A stretch of DNA of 64,000 nt. Origin: Corynebacterium sp. ACRPH. Lineage in GTDB: Bacteria; Actinomycetota; Actinomycetes; Mycobacteriales; Mycobacteriaceae. The stretch spans positions 124,001 through 188,000 of the forward strand of contig NZ_JAKRND010000001.1 in the NCBI RefSeq assembly GCF_022347285.1, in the 5' to 3' direction. Below, piece after piece: positions 63,996 to 64,000 of the stretch. The translations under genes were made by a program, and so were the position numbers. The notes under the pieces are model-generated. The model did not search any database. It was not told where the DNA came from and saw only the letters and a list, made by a program, of their open reading frames with translations. Positions within the stretch are counted from its first letter, which is position 1, and each line of letters begins with the position of its first letter.

Positions 63996-64000
63996 GTTCC

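Overview
The window is a stretch of Corynebacterium chromosome, probably a higher-GC species. The evidence is the gene content and order: mptB, an ABC pair, ctaA/ctaB, tkt-tal-zwf-opcA-pgl, secG, ppc, tpiA-pgk-gap, whiA. Actinobacterial markers include OpcA, WhiA, the actinobacterial integration host factor MihF and a helicase-dead PriA. Coding density is high, GTG starts are common and several ATGA/GTGA overlaps couple translation. I see no tRNA, rRNA, CRISPR array, prophage, insertion sequence or other mobile element; this is core chromosome.

Layout. 1-175 is the N-terminal part of sufR (minus). 389-5069 (plus) holds the cell-envelope mannosyltransferase mptB, an ABC exporter pair and heme A synthase ctaA; ctaB converges on ctaA. 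6366-13202 (plus) is the oxidative/non-oxidative pentose phosphate operon. From 13224 to the end every gene is on the minus strand. Read in transcription order from the right end: aspS, an APH-like kinase, rarA; alaS, ruvX, mltG, aroE, an orphan prepilin peptidase; aroC-aroK-aroB-aroQ-pepQ; efp-nusB; the pyrimidine operon pyrR-pyrB-pyrC-carA-carB-pyrF; mihF-gmk-rpoZ-coaBC; metK-priA-def-fmt-rsmB-rpe-ribD; ribE-ribAB-ribH-PH protein-uvrC-rapZ-yvcK-whiA; gap, pgk, tpiA, ppc, secG.

How the genes fit together. The left half covers central carbon flow (pentose phosphate pathway, lower glycolysis, PEP carboxylation) and cytochrome oxidase heme A supply. The right half is biosynthesis of UMP, chorismate, riboflavin, coenzyme A and S-adenosylmethionine, mixed with translation and DNA-repair housekeeping.

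Most notable non-coding signals: (i) a short dispersed motif, core TGACGCC with extended forms TATTGACGCC and TAGTGACGCC, that recurs in both orientations inside unrelated genes far more often than expected, some copies with a T-tract extension identical over 17 nt; (ii) a PyrR-type RNA hairpin that buries the pyrR Shine-Dalgarno sequence; (iii) a long palindrome at the ribE promoter with no room for an FMN riboswitch; (iv) a CAAC-N5-GTTG operator in front of sufR; (v) an inverted pair of DnaA-box-like sites next to the prepilin peptidase gene.
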